DNA of 64,000 bases from Undaria pinnatifida (lineage: Eukaryota > Sar > Phaeophyceae > Laminariales > Alariaceae). Shown piece after piece: positions 20,102-29,985 of this stretch. Within the stretch, counting starts at the first letter, position 1; the number at the start of each line of letters is the position of its first letter. The notes under the pieces were generated by a model. It did no database searches. It saw only the letters and a list, made by a program, of their open reading frames with translations, and had not been told where the DNA came from. The position numbers were made by a program, and so were the translations under genes. The DNA lies in the NCBI GenBank assembly GCA_012845835.1, contig JABAKD010000014.1, forward strand, positions 3,273,710-3,337,709. Reading direction: 5' to 3'.

Positions 20102-20389
20102 GCAGTAGCGGCGGAGCAGCAATGCTTAATCGGGATGTTCGTGCGCGGAGGCAGGCGCCACCACGAGCCACACTCGGCGCAGTCTTCGTTTGAGTGGAGG
20201 GAACTGCGCCGGCAGGAGGCTGGATTCGACAACGAAGGAGGAGGGCAACTGAGCATCGACGGGCGGGGAAGAGACGGATTGAACTCTCCCGAACGAGAAC
20301 GTTTGTTTTTCAGATCAGCACCGCAAGCTGCGAGGAGAATTTTGTTTTGTTTTTCGGGACGGGGGAGAAGGGGAACCGATTGGAATTGA
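20102..20389 (+). CDS. Exon-like open segment, unknown protein
   Basis: CGTCTTTTTAG at 20091-20101 looks like a splice acceptor. The following frame is open for about 95 codons with protein-like composition at first (HHEPHSAQSSFEWRELRRQE, DNEGGGQLSIDGRGRDGLN). It is not recognised, and the opposite strand is open as well, so this is uncertain. 20400-21120 has no other supported feature. Confidence 0.25.
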   Translation, partial: AVAAEQQCLIGMFVRGGRRHHEPHSAQSSFEWRELRRQEAGFDNEGGGQLSIDGRGRDGLNSPERERLFFRSAPQAARRILFCFSGRGRRGTDWN

Positions 20390-21129
20390 GCGTCAACGAG
20401 AACAAGTGCGAATGAGCGGGCCGTGTGAGCTAAGGCGATGAGCCGGCCATGGAGAACCACAGCAGGAGGATGGAACACGGAGACCTACGACACGCACGCA
20501 CACCATAATCGCGAGAGAAGCGATGGTCTTTTTCCAGTTTTTTTTCACGACGCAGTAGTAGTACAACATGTTACTTACGTCACTGATTTTTGTAGAGTTG
20601 GTAGAGTTGTATACCCTTCATGGGGAACGACCCCCCGCAATTTTCAATTTTCAGGCACGGGCGTCGTAGCTGCGCTGCAACCTGTCAGATAACCCGGGAA
20701 CACGGACGGGGCGATCATTGATATTTGTAAGGTGGTTTTTAGTTCGATTGCTCTTTTTTCACAGCATGCCCGCGGGTCGTCACTCTAACAGCACTTCAGA
20801 CAGCAGGCAGGCGCGTTCGTCTGTGCTCACGATTGCCGTGCGGTTCGTACGGTGCCGGCAGTCCAACCGCTGTAGTTTGTAGGCGCGAGTTGGTTCACGG
20901 GGGAACTCTATGCCGTAGTTGAGTGGATATCCGCGGCCATGTGAGTTCAGTTTGCACATTGGATCATTTCATTTCACTTGTGCGCCTTCTTCTTCGTATG
21001 GTGCGTTTTTAGGCGGGAAAGCGTAGTATTTCCCGGACGAATTTTGACTTCATTTGGCTTTTCGGATCTTCCTAGGGCTCCAGCACCTTTGTGTGACCAC
21101 GGACTCTACATGTTTGACAAGAATTAATG

Positions 21130-21221
21130 TAAGACAACAACAACAGCAACAACAACAACAATAACAACAACAGCAACAACAGCAACAACAGCAACAGCAC
21201 CAACAACAACAACAACAACAT

Positions 21222-21307
<86 letters not shown>

Positions 21308-21317
21308 GCAGCAGCAT
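21130..21317 (+). repeat. CAA/CAG trinucleotide microsatellite
   Basis: About 60 repeats of AAC/CAA with scattered CAG and CAT. The long Leu and Val frames on the minus strand are its translation. Confidence 0.9.
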
Positions 21318-21635
21318 GTCTTGTACCCGCCCGGGACTTCTGTGAGTTCTGTATGCCTGTGCCACAATACCCGGAGCTTCTGTAACACTTCCATACCCGT
21401 ACCCGAAACTTTTGGAAGTTCTGTAAGACCCCCATACCCTTACCCTGAATCCACAAACTCTACAGAACTAAAGCGCGAACAATTCCAAAGGTAGTATTTG
21501 GTCAATTTTCATATGCAAACTTTGGCAGTTTCATCTGTTTTTTTTTACTAAATGATCGAATTTATGCTGCTGTGTTTGAAGGAGGGATCGAAGAAAGTAC
21601 AACTTCAACTATCTATATTAAGCATATGCCAAGAT

Positions 21636-21714
21636 ACAACTGGAAACCCGTTTTTGGGGACAAAAATACTTGGATTTAGTATAGGGAGGGGTTTGGGGGC
21701 TCTAAAGGGGTCAA
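21636..21714 (-). mobile_element. TTAA-type short element, minus orientation
   Basis: It carries the reverse complement of the family core: ACTGGAAACCCGTTTTTGGG, TAGTATAGGGAGGGG, TTTGGGGGCTCTAAAGGGG. The terminal TTAA is lost on both sides. Confidence 0.6.
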
Positions 21715-22084
21715 GGCCTGAGCTTTTGTCCCGTCATAATCCCAGACATCTCGACAGTTGCAGGGGTATGGGTCTTGTGCTACAGATGTCTTGCCGGTGA
21801 GTCTCGTTTTCGAAAGGAGTCGTACAAACATTTTGTTTGTCCAGGCTGTCAGCATACTACCTGTACGACGAGGAAATCCGATATTTCACATTTCACATCA
21901 CGTAAAATATACAAAAAAGTTTACTATGAGCACTCGTATATACGACAATTGGCTGCATACTCGTACTGATACGGCGCCAGCGGCAAAAAGCGCACACCAA
22001 ACCATACGGTACGTTCCTTGTGATGCGAGTAGTAGTTGCGGCTATATACATGAATTTTTATAATATACGGAGTATATTATAAAA

Positions 22085-22330
22085 AATGAAAATACACTCC
22101 AGCTGTGAGATCGAAGATTTCGTCGAAACTCATCTTTGCAAGCTGTGTGTGATACTCCGATCGCGCGCATTACGAGTTGCGTGTCCTCATTAAGGATATA
22201 GGTCGGCGACTCCCCTTACAACTACAGTGTAGCTATCAGGGTCAACAGGGTGATTTTAGTCAGTCTGTGCGCGGAAACTATAAAACCCGTTACTGAGGGG
22301 GACAAAATCTGACAGCTGTGGAGGGAAATG
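22085..22330 (+). repeat. Family E dispersed repeat, copy 3
   Basis: Best-preserved copy: CACTCCAGCTGTGAGATCG, CATCTTTGCAAGCTGTGTGT, CCTCATTAAGGATATAGG, GTCGGCGACTCCCCTTAC, TGTGCGCGGAAACTATAAAA, then GAGGGGGACAAAATC. Confidence 0.65.
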
Positions 22331-22374
22331 TATCCTTTTATCAAGTGAATCTTGTAAGTCAGTCGAATAACCGG

Positions 22375-22756
22375 TGAGGGGGGGGGCGGAGTTTTGAAGG
22401 ACATGGGGGGCTGGTTTTGATAAAAAGCGGGCGGGTTTGGAGGGGGGGGGGGGGGGGGGGGGGAAGGGGGGGGCAATTTGTGCATGCAAGCTATAAATCC
22501 TTTCAAGGGGATAAATCTGACGGTTTTGGCACCAGTTTATTATTGGGGGCGGGGGGGGGGGGGGGTTGGGGCGGGGGGGGGGGGGGGCGGGGGGGGCAGC
22601 TCAATATGTGCGTGGAAACTATACATTATTCTGAGGGAATAAATGTGACGGTTTTGGAAATAATGCATCAGTTTATCATGTATATCCTGGGGTAAGTCGT
22701 ACAACCAGTGAGTAAAGAGAGGGCGGAGTGTTCGAGGGGGTGGGGTTGGGATGGGT

Positions 22757-22789
<33 letters not shown>

Positions 22790-22945
22790 GGTGGGGGGTG
22801 GGGGCGGGGGGGGCGGGGGGGGGGGGGGGAAGGAAGGGCTTTAGGTGAGGGGTTTGTTATACGTGTGGTGCTAGGTCTAGGCGATGGTGCGGGTGATGGA
22901 GAAGAAGGGGGCGTTCGAGGCGGGGGGGGGGGGGGGGGAAACAGC
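22375..22945 (+). repeat. Cluster of long G-runs
   Basis: At least five uninterrupted or nearly uninterrupted G-runs of 15-30 bases at about 22440-22465, 22548-22600, 22759-22800, 22807-22832 and 22920-22938. They are embedded in repeated family E-like 3' ends (GTGCGTGGAAACTATA, AAATGTGACGGTTTTGG). Proline- and glycine-rich open frames here are not genes. Confidence 0.8.
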
Positions 22946-23020
22946 GGCATGGATGGCTCTCGAAAGATAATGAGGTGATATCCTGTGCGTGAAGTGTTTA
23001 TTAATCTGTATATATGAAAA

Positions 23021-23305
23021 CCGGTCGACCCGGTGGCGTATCAAGTTATCCTCAGTACTCGTATAAATTCGTTGAGACTTTTTCTTGTGCACAAATTGAC
23101 ATGTATGTGCGGAAAACGCGAGAGCGGGAGATAGCAACAAACACTGGATGAAAAATCGACGAGCAGTGGGATTGCTGAACCCTAATAATAGCTATGCGCG
23201 ATAAAAATTGACGGCAGGAACCGGGGGAGAGAAGGGACGACACCTGTGACCACGTCTTGTCCAGAAGTTGGAAAGTAGAAGTGTGAGAAAAAAATAAATA
23301 AAAAG
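23021..23305 (+). mobile_element. SINE S1, tRNA head partly deleted
   Basis: It starts CCGGTCGACCCGGTGGCGTA (A-box) and then lacks the about 45 bases with the B-box present in S2 and S4. It continues with ACTCGTATAAATTCGTTGAG, GCGCGATAAAAATTGACGG, CACCTGTGACCACG and ends AAAAAAATAAATAAAAAG. Confidence 0.7.
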
Positions 23306-23370
23306 CGCCCGTTACGACACTTTGTTCTAAAACCCCCGTCTGTTAGCCCCTCCTAGTTGGACACGTTTAT

Positions 23371-23475
23371 TTGCTTGGCGCCCTGCGCGCATGGGACAAA
23401 GGGAGCGGCGCCACACATCGTCTTCCCACAGACGATCTCGCCGCAACCGCCCCCCTAACGACGGTGTGCTGGACC
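23371..23475 (-). repeat. Segment similar to the 3' end of the open frame at 27423-27956
   Basis: The minus-strand translation (VVRGAVAARSSVGRRCVAPL) aligns with VVRVNAAKSAEGRRRAALHL in the frame ending at 27423. DNA similarity is clear over about 85 bases (CATGGGACAAA..GCGCCACACATCGTCTTCCC). This is either two relics of one gene family or one more dispersed repeat. Confidence 0.4.
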
Positions 23476-23547
23476 ATGCCGATTGTACGCTCCCACCCCC
23501 TAACATGGGCTGGATCATACAAATATCTTCCTTGCAAGATCTATATC

Positions 23548-24023
23548 TCACTAAATTCAAGTATATTTGAACCAAACACGGGGGTACGCCTCTGTAGGAT
23601 TTAGTCTGAACCGCTCACACGCCGGACAGATAGATCACCGATCCCCACTTGACAAAATATAGGACAGATAGATCACCGATCCCCACTTGACAATATATAT
23701 TATAAAAATTAAAGTACACTCCAGCTGTGAGATCGAATATTTTGTCGAAACTCATCTTTGCAACCTATGTGATATATATATATATGTGTGTACAATATAT
23801 ATAGGACAGATAGATCACCGATCCCCACTTGACAACATATATAGGACAGATAGATCACCGATCCCCACTTGACAATATATAGGACAGATATATAAATATA
23901 TATATATATACATTGTCAAGTGGGGATCGGTGATCTATCTGTCCGGCGTGTGAGCGGTTCAGACTAATCCCTACAGAGGCGTACCCCCCCCGTGTTTGGT
24001 TCAAATATACTCGAATTTAGCGA
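23548..24023. repeat. Large inverted repeat (arms about 110 bp) around direct repeats
   Basis: The left arm 23548-23659 (AAATTCAAGTATATTTGAAC .. GGTACGCCTCTGTAGG .. ATCCCCACTTGACAA) is repeated as its reverse complement at 23912-24023 with few differences. The 250 bp between them holds several more copies of GGACAGATAGATCACCGATC + CCCACTTGACAATATAT and a family E fragment (23705-23770). Confidence 0.75.
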
Positions 24024-24229
24024 CACATGCTTCGGCAGAGGTGCACCATTTTTTTTCCTGGGGCTGAGTGCGAGTCATTCCGGGGCAGGCGTTTTTTCCG
24101 GGGCAGGCGTTTTTTTCTGACCGTCGGTTGAGCTCCTCGAGGGTGTGGAATCTCACCATCGGTTGGCATGACAACTTCACGAGTGTATATATTAATAGTT
24201 GTTTTTGGAACTACTAGTAGCGCACACAA

Positions 24230-24345
24230 AGCGCTGGTCGGGTTGCGCGAACCGGATGCCCTTCGAAGTCATGTTTTTAGGGCGAGATATTGACAGATAT
24301 CCTCATTCATATTAGGAGCTCAGAAAATCCTTAAGAGTCTGCTGC
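24230..24345 (-). mobile_element. Family B element, partial copy
   Basis: Minus-strand match to the left 115 bp of family B (GACTTCGAAGGGCATCCGG, ACAGATATCCTCATTCATA, GGAGCTCAGAAAATCC), merging directly into a family A-like segment. 24026-24229 shows only short repeated GGGGCAGGCGTTTTTT. Confidence 0.5.
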
Positions 24346-24722
24346 ACCTCACTTTCTCTGAGGGTGGTGGCTTGATAAACTCTACCTGGTATCAAATATC
24401 TCACCCCACAAAAGGGACTTTGATGAGGTTTACCCGGAAGTGCAATCCGATGAAAAAGCAAAAAAAGCGGCCCCAGGTACCCAAAACAAAAAACAAGACC
24501 ATTTTGCACAACGAGAATGACGGAGCGTTCCGACGATCTTAGGCTTAAGGATTGCTAACCCCTTTAGTGCCCCCGATCCCCTCCCTATACTAAATCGCAG
24601 TAATTTTGTCCCCAAAAACGGGTTTCCAGTTGTAAAGGGGTTAATAAGGAGGGTTAAGGAGGCCCCGTCGTTTCAGAAACGAGAAATAAAATGGCCCAAC
24701 AAGATCTACCTCCATCGTAGCG
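24340..24722 (+). mobile_element. Family A-like element interrupted by a TTAA element
   Basis: It has TCTGAGGGTGGTGGCTTGA on the left and GGAGGCCCCGTCGTTTCAGA, then CTCCATCGTAGCGCAC on the right. A TTAA element sits at 24555-24644 within it. Confidence 0.5.
24555..24644 (+). mobile_element. TTAA-type short element, 90 bp
   Basis: CTAA + CCCCTTTAGTGCCCCC on the left and GTTGTAAAGGGG + TTAA on the right: imperfect terminal inverted repeats next to TTAA. Inserted in a family A element. Confidence 0.7.
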
Positions 24723-24914
24723 CACTAACCCCTTTTTAGAAGTTTTACCACCGTGTTTGGGACAAGCTACTTGGATTTTTTAGTGTGGGACTTTTTCACG
24801 TCTATAAAAAAAGGTTGCTGTTGATACTTCAGTGCCGTGGCACGAACAATCTGCACACAGTACACACATACGTACCGCCCCCTCCCCTCCCCCCATGCAC
24901 ACCTTCGTGTATTT

Positions 24915-25115
24915 AAAAAATGAAAAAATAAACTTCAGCTGTGAGACCGACCAAGACGGATTTTGATCAAAACTCAGATTTGCAAGTTGGGACGTGCGAT
25001 ACTTCGATCGCGCGCGTTACGAGGTGTGCATACCCTCGTGAAGGATACAGGTTGGTGACTCCCCTGCGAATGCCAGGGTCAACAGGACTATTAATGAGAC
25101 GTTCAGCCTTGTTCT
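24915..25115 (+). repeat. Family E dispersed repeat, copy 4
   Basis: Has CTTCAGCTGTGAGACCGACC, AGATTTGCAAGTTGGGAC, CGATCGCGCGCGTTACGAGG and GTGACTCCCCTGCGAATG, closest to the copy at 51860. Confidence 0.55.
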
Positions 25116-25164
25116 GACACCTTAATATATATAATAGTTGGCCTCGGTTGGCACCGACGCTGTA

Positions 25165-25846
25165 AAGCATTATATGTATATTGGGGTTGGCGTTGGTAGG
25201 CAACGACGCTGTAAAACATGCCAATCACTGCGTGAGCTAGACACCCAAGGTACCTTTTTTTTTATCCTCCGGCGGATGGGGAAAAATAAAACTTTAGCTC
25301 ACCACACTTCCACGTATTTTCATACGCGTCGTGTGTCGATTTAACTCCCAAGGTAGCGTTTTTTTTTTTGTTTGGCGGTCACTATAATGGTTATCGAGTT
25401 TGATCATATTGTACGGGGTGGAGAACCCTCACCTCCTGTGGAGAACCCTAACTCCGCACAAGGGGAATGATCGCAACACGAAGTGTGAATATGGTAAGGC
25501 ACCCACGAGGCAGTTACATGGTAATACCCACTGCTGTGTCTCTGGAGTGGCCACACCAGAAAACAAAGAAACACATTGGTGCTGTCACCCATACGCAAGA
25601 AAGTGGGCACAAGGTGCCGAAGCCCGTCTTACGAGCGGTTCTTCGAAGGATGCATTTCCCCCTTCATGCAACCCGCCGAACACCTCACGGCACTTGGCGG
25701 CTTCGCCTGGTGCAAGCAATGCCTGCCTGGTTGGTGAAAACCCGACGTGCTCGGTCCCGGCAAAGTAGGGATGCGAGGATCTATGATGGTCATACGACTG
25801 CGGCCATGCACAAACTGAGTACGCCCCCCCCCCTCCCCAGCGCACA
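25165..25846 (+). repeat. Family G dispersed repeat, copy 2, with M2 insertion
   Basis: Collinear with 4378-4913 from GGTAGGCAACGACGCTG to CACAAACTGAGTACGCC plus the C-run, except for a 94 bp micro-retroposon and its target duplication at 25244-25355. Confidence 0.65.
25253..25346 (-). mobile_element. M micro-retroposon copy M2, 94 bp, with 9 bp target duplication
   Basis: Flanked by CCCAAGGTA at 25244-25252 and 25347-25355. The matching unoccupied site lies at about 4436-4446 in family G copy 1. On the minus strand the element begins AGTTAAATCGACACACGACG, has hairpins CGTAT-GAAA-ATACG and ATCC-GCCGGA-GGAT, and ends in an A-run of about nine. The A-tail plus direct duplication is the mark of target-primed reverse transcription. 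Confidence 0.75.
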
Positions 25847-25859
25847 CAAGATACATGCT

Positions 25860-26589
25860 ACGTTAACTGTGTGTGCACCATTTTCTGAGGCTCATAACCA
25901 CTTGAGGGCCTCTATTCCTCACCCAAAACCTGAGTAGAGAAAACTGAAATTGCAACCCGACAGAGCAAACCCATGGCTAAGGCTTACCTGTACTACGGAG
26001 ATCCATTGTTGACAGGATGAAATCACACGTCGAAAACCGAAATCATCTCGTCACCTTTCAGGCCAAGCTCTCCCACGCTACGACTGTGGTGGATCGAGGC
26101 TCGGTAAACGCCTGGTAAGACCAGCCAACACAAAAAAAAACTTGATTTTAAAACGCTATGAGAAACAAAACGCGGGCGCTATATTTTTCGCCCCCCGCTT
26201 TGTTTGTTTGATAGTTCGTCCTGCTAACGGCTTGGACCCTCCGTAATAGGTGTGAAAAAATTCCCAAGATTTTGGCCGGCTCTAGGTTTGAAACCCATTG
26301 GAGACTTGTTGAGAGGGAAAAGCTGACGACGAAACCTTCACGGCTACTACGGCATCTCGGCTAAACACTGCTGTGCTGGGTTGGCGATGACAAAAGCCCA
26401 AGGGGTCCGACGACGAACGTCAACAAGTCCAAGCCTTCTCGCACGGGACGACGGGCGCGCAGCGCGATCTTCTCTTGCTCGTACTGCTGTGTGTGCGCCC
26501 ATGCTACTGGTAGGTGTACGGCGCTTGAAAATAGCGCGATCAGACCGAAGCTACAATAAAGGTAGCACTTTCTACTTTTTGGGGCTTCT
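25860..26589. other. Mostly unassigned, with one small stop-bounded frame
   Basis: 25855-25990 resembles a family A left arm (GCTACGTTAACTGTG, CCCATGGCTAAGG). At about 26215-26346 a plus-strand frame of about 44 codons without a start has protein-like composition (RCEKIPKILAGSRFETHWRL). I cannot identify it. The rest shows nothing. Confidence 0.3.
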
Positions 26590-26679
26590 TTAATCCCTTT
26601 AGAGCCCCCAAACCCCTCCCTATACTAACTGCAAGTAAATTTGTCCCCAAAATAGGGTTTCCATTGGTAAAGGTGTTAA
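26590..26679 (+). mobile_element. TTAA-type short element, best copy, 90 bp
   Basis: TTAA + TCCCTTTAGAG on the left and GGTAAAGGTG + TTAA on the right. The core is GCCCCCAAACCCCTCCCTAT, AACTGCAAGTAAATTTGTCC, GGGTTTCC. Both flanking TTAA are intact. Confidence 0.75.
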
Positions 26680-27145
26680 CCCAAAATCGTAGCAATTTCG
26701 CTTTTTTTTGGGAGAGAGATGTTTCGGTGTGTACCTGGGCCACGATATTGTTCATCTGGTATGACTTTTCCATAGACTAGTTTTCTCCATAATATCAGTG
26801 TTTGGGTGATGTACAGAGCTTGTTATCCCTGTTGCGGGGTACGGCCAAACTACGTTAAATCACAAATCGACATTAAATATTTAACAAAACGAATAGAATT
26901 GGCTAAGAGCCGTTGCTGGATGTGCCGCCCGCCAAAGCCGGAAGTACCCGGGGGCGCAGGGACCCGCGCCCTGAGTATCTCTGTATACATTGTCCAAGGT
27001 AGAGGTCCCATTTCTTCGAGAAATGGGACAACTTACTTGTCTTTAGAAGTGTACATAAGTTCGCAAAGGAGCTAAGAAGTACGAGCCTTGTTTTTTAGGG
27101 GACGCAATATGTCCCATTTTCCGGCTAAGTATCCATAATAGGGTT
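26680..27145. other. No recognised feature
   Basis: Mixed sequence with an ordinary plus-strand frame at 26806-27075 that shows no domain. GAGGTCCCATTTCTTCGAGA with nearby AATGGGACA forms a short hairpin at about 27004-27030. Confidence 0.3.
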
Positions 27146-27235
27146 TTAACCCCTTTAGAGCCCCAAAATCCCTCCTTATACAAACTTCAAGTAACTTGTC
27201 CCCCAAAAAGGGTTTCCAGCAGTGAAAAGGCGTCA
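27146..27235 (+). mobile_element. TTAA-type short element, 90 bp
   Basis: TTAA + CCCCTTTAGAGCCCC on the left. The right side reads AGTGAAAAGGC + GTCA, so the right TTAA has mutated. Confidence 0.7.
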
Positions 27236-27422
27236 GGTTAGGAGCCGCAGAAAAAATATGGTGTACACCATACCGAAGTATATGCGCCATCGTCGAAGTC
27301 TGGAAAAATTGGTCGATTCAACAAACATGTACCATACGGCCCCCAAAAAAGTTGACGAGCTCCGTGTTCAGATTTTGATTTTGTGAAAAAGTGCTAGTCC
27401 TAGCGTAGCACGCGCGTCACCA

Positions 27423-27956
27423 TCACACAAACACGTCGCCCACCTGGGACAAATGCAGCGCCGCACGTCGTCTCCCCTCCGCCGATTTCGCCGCGTTCAC
27501 CCTAACGACCTCAGAGTGACAGCGGGGAAGAGGGACGTCGATGTTGGCATCGTATTCCGCCGCATCTTTGGGTTGTCGCTCTCGTCGCCAAACTCGAACG
27601 AAAGGTGCTAGATCTGCGTAATCTTCAGTTCTGTCGCTATTGCCGCCGTCGCTGTCTGGTGCTGGGCTTTGGATCTGGCCATCACACGCGGTGGCCTGTG
27701 CCTGGTGGCTTGGGGTTTGGGTCGTTGGCCTCGCAAAGGTGGCGGGTGTACCGGTGGTGGTGGCAGCAGTAGTAGCGTCAAATTTGCTACTCGTAACATC
27801 AAGTTTGCTATGTATGCCCGTACGAGAATTTTCGGTGTCTGATGACTCGAGGAATGTCCAGGCATCCTCGAGGCTCCTCTCTGCCGGTGGTTCTGGAGAA
27901 TCGTGCATGGCGGTACGAGACACGAGAAGGGCGGAGACCGGACAGCCGGACAGCAC
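27423..27956 (-). CDS. Hypothetical protein, 177 codons
   Basis: An uninterrupted frame from ATG at 27956 to a stop at 27423. The first half is acidic and Ser/Thr-rich (ERSLEDAWTFLESSDTENSR), followed by a Thr/Ala-rich stretch and a basic end (VWRRERQPKD, SAEGRRRAALHL). No signal peptide, membrane segment or known motif. It is one of the longest non-repetitive frames outside the two recognised genes. Its last 30 codons have a translated counterpart at 23371-23475, which supports former coding function or a repeat. The segment just upstream (CTTCTGACGGTTGGGATTGT) is repeated at 28318-28345 across a minisatellite. Could be a real gene, an exon or a relic. Confidence 0.3.
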   Translation of the reverse strand: MLSGCPVSALLVSRTAMHDSPEPPAERSLEDAWTFLESSDTENSRTGIHSKLDVTSSKFDATTAATTTGTPATFARPTTQTPSHQAQATACDGQIQSPAPDSDGGNSDRTEDYADLAPFVRVWRRERQPKDAAEYDANIDVPLPRCHSEVVRVNAAKSAEGRRRAALHLSQVGDVFV

Positions 27957-28020
27957 GGAGGAAAGAGGTAATCTCCGAAATATGCGGTGGAACTTCTGAC
28001 GGTTGGGATTGTGCTCAAGC

Positions 28021-28160
28021 GGTGCTCTGTGCTCTGCTCAGGTGCTCTGTGCTCTGCTCAGGTGCTCTGTGCTCTGCTCAGGTGCTCTGTGCTCTGCTCA
28101 GGTGCTCTGTGCTCTGCTCAGGTGCTCTGTGCTCTGCTCAGGTGCTCTGTGCTCTGCTGT
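28021..28160 (+). repeat. 20 bp minisatellite, six perfect copies plus partial
   Basis: GGTGCTCTGTGCTCTGCTCA repeated six times without change (28021-28140), then a degenerating continuation to about 28185. Perfect identity implies very recent expansion. Confidence 0.95.
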
Positions 28161-28185
28161 GCTCTGTGCTCTGTGCCCTGTTCTC

Positions 28186-29514
28186 CGCCCTCTGTGGTTG
28201 CGTACTCTGTGTCAGTGTACTCAGTGCTCGAGCGCTTGCGTGCTCGCATCGCACGCTCGCATGCAGCATGGAGAAGAGGAGGGGAAGCGCACGTAAAAAA
28301 GCTTGAAATATGCGGCAGAACTTCTGACGGTTTGCATCCTGTTAAAAGCGCTGTGGTTGTGCGCTGCGTGCTGCGTGTGCTCACCACCTCGTGTTTCGCG
28401 CACAGCGCTCGCCCTAGAGTTCATGCACGGGTGCGATAGACCCACAGATGGGCCAGGTTGGCGGTGCAAGGTTGTTGGTGTAGCTGGTGTAGCTGGGTCA
28501 TGGACGGTGCGTCGGGCATACACTTCAACTTCAACTCGTACACATCACTTTTTGGGGGTTGCGGCCTTTTTTTTTTACATGAAGCATACAGTATCTACAA
28601 GTGCGTTGGATTGGTGTGCGACTTGTTGTAGGCTGTTGTTGCCGTTGCTGCTGCTGCTTCTGGCGAGGAGCCTTGTTCAAGAAGGAGAAAGACAGTTTTA
28701 CCCACGCATAGTCTAATACCCGAAGGTTGATTTTTCTGATTTTGAAACTTGCCGATGCTTACACCGTGCTCGTACATCGTTCACTTCGCGGTGGTTTTTG
28801 CGCTGGTTTTTGAATCCCCACCGGAGGTTTGGTGGTGCTTTTCTTGCGGGAGATCGATGGTAAAACCTTCATTTAGCTGACTATACGTATCATATGCGTC
28901 GATAGCAGCCGTTATCCTGCTTTTCGTGAAAAAAAAAAGCTGTCGTGTCGGCAACTGATGGTGGTATCATCGCTTCATCCGAATTAAAACATCAAATAAA
29001 TAGATCTATTTAGGGGTCGCCCATTGTTTTTCCTCGAGAGTTAACACCGTCGAGTTTTGAGCCTGTCTCAACACTGAGAAACTTTAATATCGTATGGGAC
29101 TAACGTATGGAAATTGGTCCTGTATCTGGGAATTGGCCAGCGTATGATTTTAGGGTTAGAAAAAAATGCGGGGTATCAAGGGCAGTTCCGAGTGGATGTG
29201 CTTCGGAACTAAAAATATCGGCGGACAGGAGGGGACTGTATCCGTGCGCGCGACGAACTCAACAGTTTCCGTTTTTTTTTCTCCAACTTCCTGACGTTTC
29301 TCTCTTTCCAAGATACAGCGTCAGGCTTAGTGAGTGAACCCGCGTGCTTCAAAGGTAGCACGCCAGACAGCGACACAGCGATCACCGCTAATAATTATGG
29401 ATTTTTTTACTTTCTTTGCCGTTTCCGTTTGCCCTCTGTCTTTGTCGGGGTTCTGTTTTTTACACCGCGTGTACGTGGTTAAGGTGCGCGCGTACGCCTT
29501 TTTTTTTTACTTTG
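28186..29514. other. No supported gene
   Basis: It contains a direct repeat of GAAATATGCGG..GAACTTCTGACGG shared with 27975 and some simple runs. Short open frames on both strands have no recognisable features. Confidence 0.3.
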
Positions 29515-29945
29515 AACACGCTCCTCAATTTGAACACGCGCTTCTCACTTTGAACACGTTCCTCACTGTGAAACACGCTCCTCTCACTTTGAACACGCGC
29601 TCCTCACTTTGAACACGTTCCTCACTGTGAAACACGCTCCTCTCACTTTGAACACGCGCTCCTCACTTTGAACGCACGCTCCTCAATTTTTAACACGCGC
29701 TCCTCACTTTGAACACGCGCTCCTCACTTTGAACACGCTCCTCACTTTGAACACGCTCCTCACTTTGAACACGCTCCTCACTTTGAACACGCTCCTCACT
29801 TTGAACATGCTCCTTACTTTGAACACGCTCCTCACTTTGAACATGCTCCTCACTTTGAACACGCGCTCCTCACTTTGAACGCACGCTCCTAACTTTGAAC
29901 ACGCGCTCCTCACTTCGAACACGCGCTCCTCACTTTGAACGTGCT
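29515..29945 (+). repeat. 18-20 bp minisatellite CTCCTCACTTTGAACACG, about 23 copies
   Basis: Imperfect tandem copies of CTCCTCACTTTGAACACG(CG) with variants such as CTCACTGTGAAACACG. The minus-strand frame FKVRSVFKVRS is its translation. Confidence 0.9.
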
Positions 29946-29985
29946 GGAAGCGCATGATGAGTCTGTCCATCGAGTGTTGACTCAA

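Noticed and set aside
22222-22978. Proline- and glycine-rich open frames
   Set aside because: Translations of G-runs.
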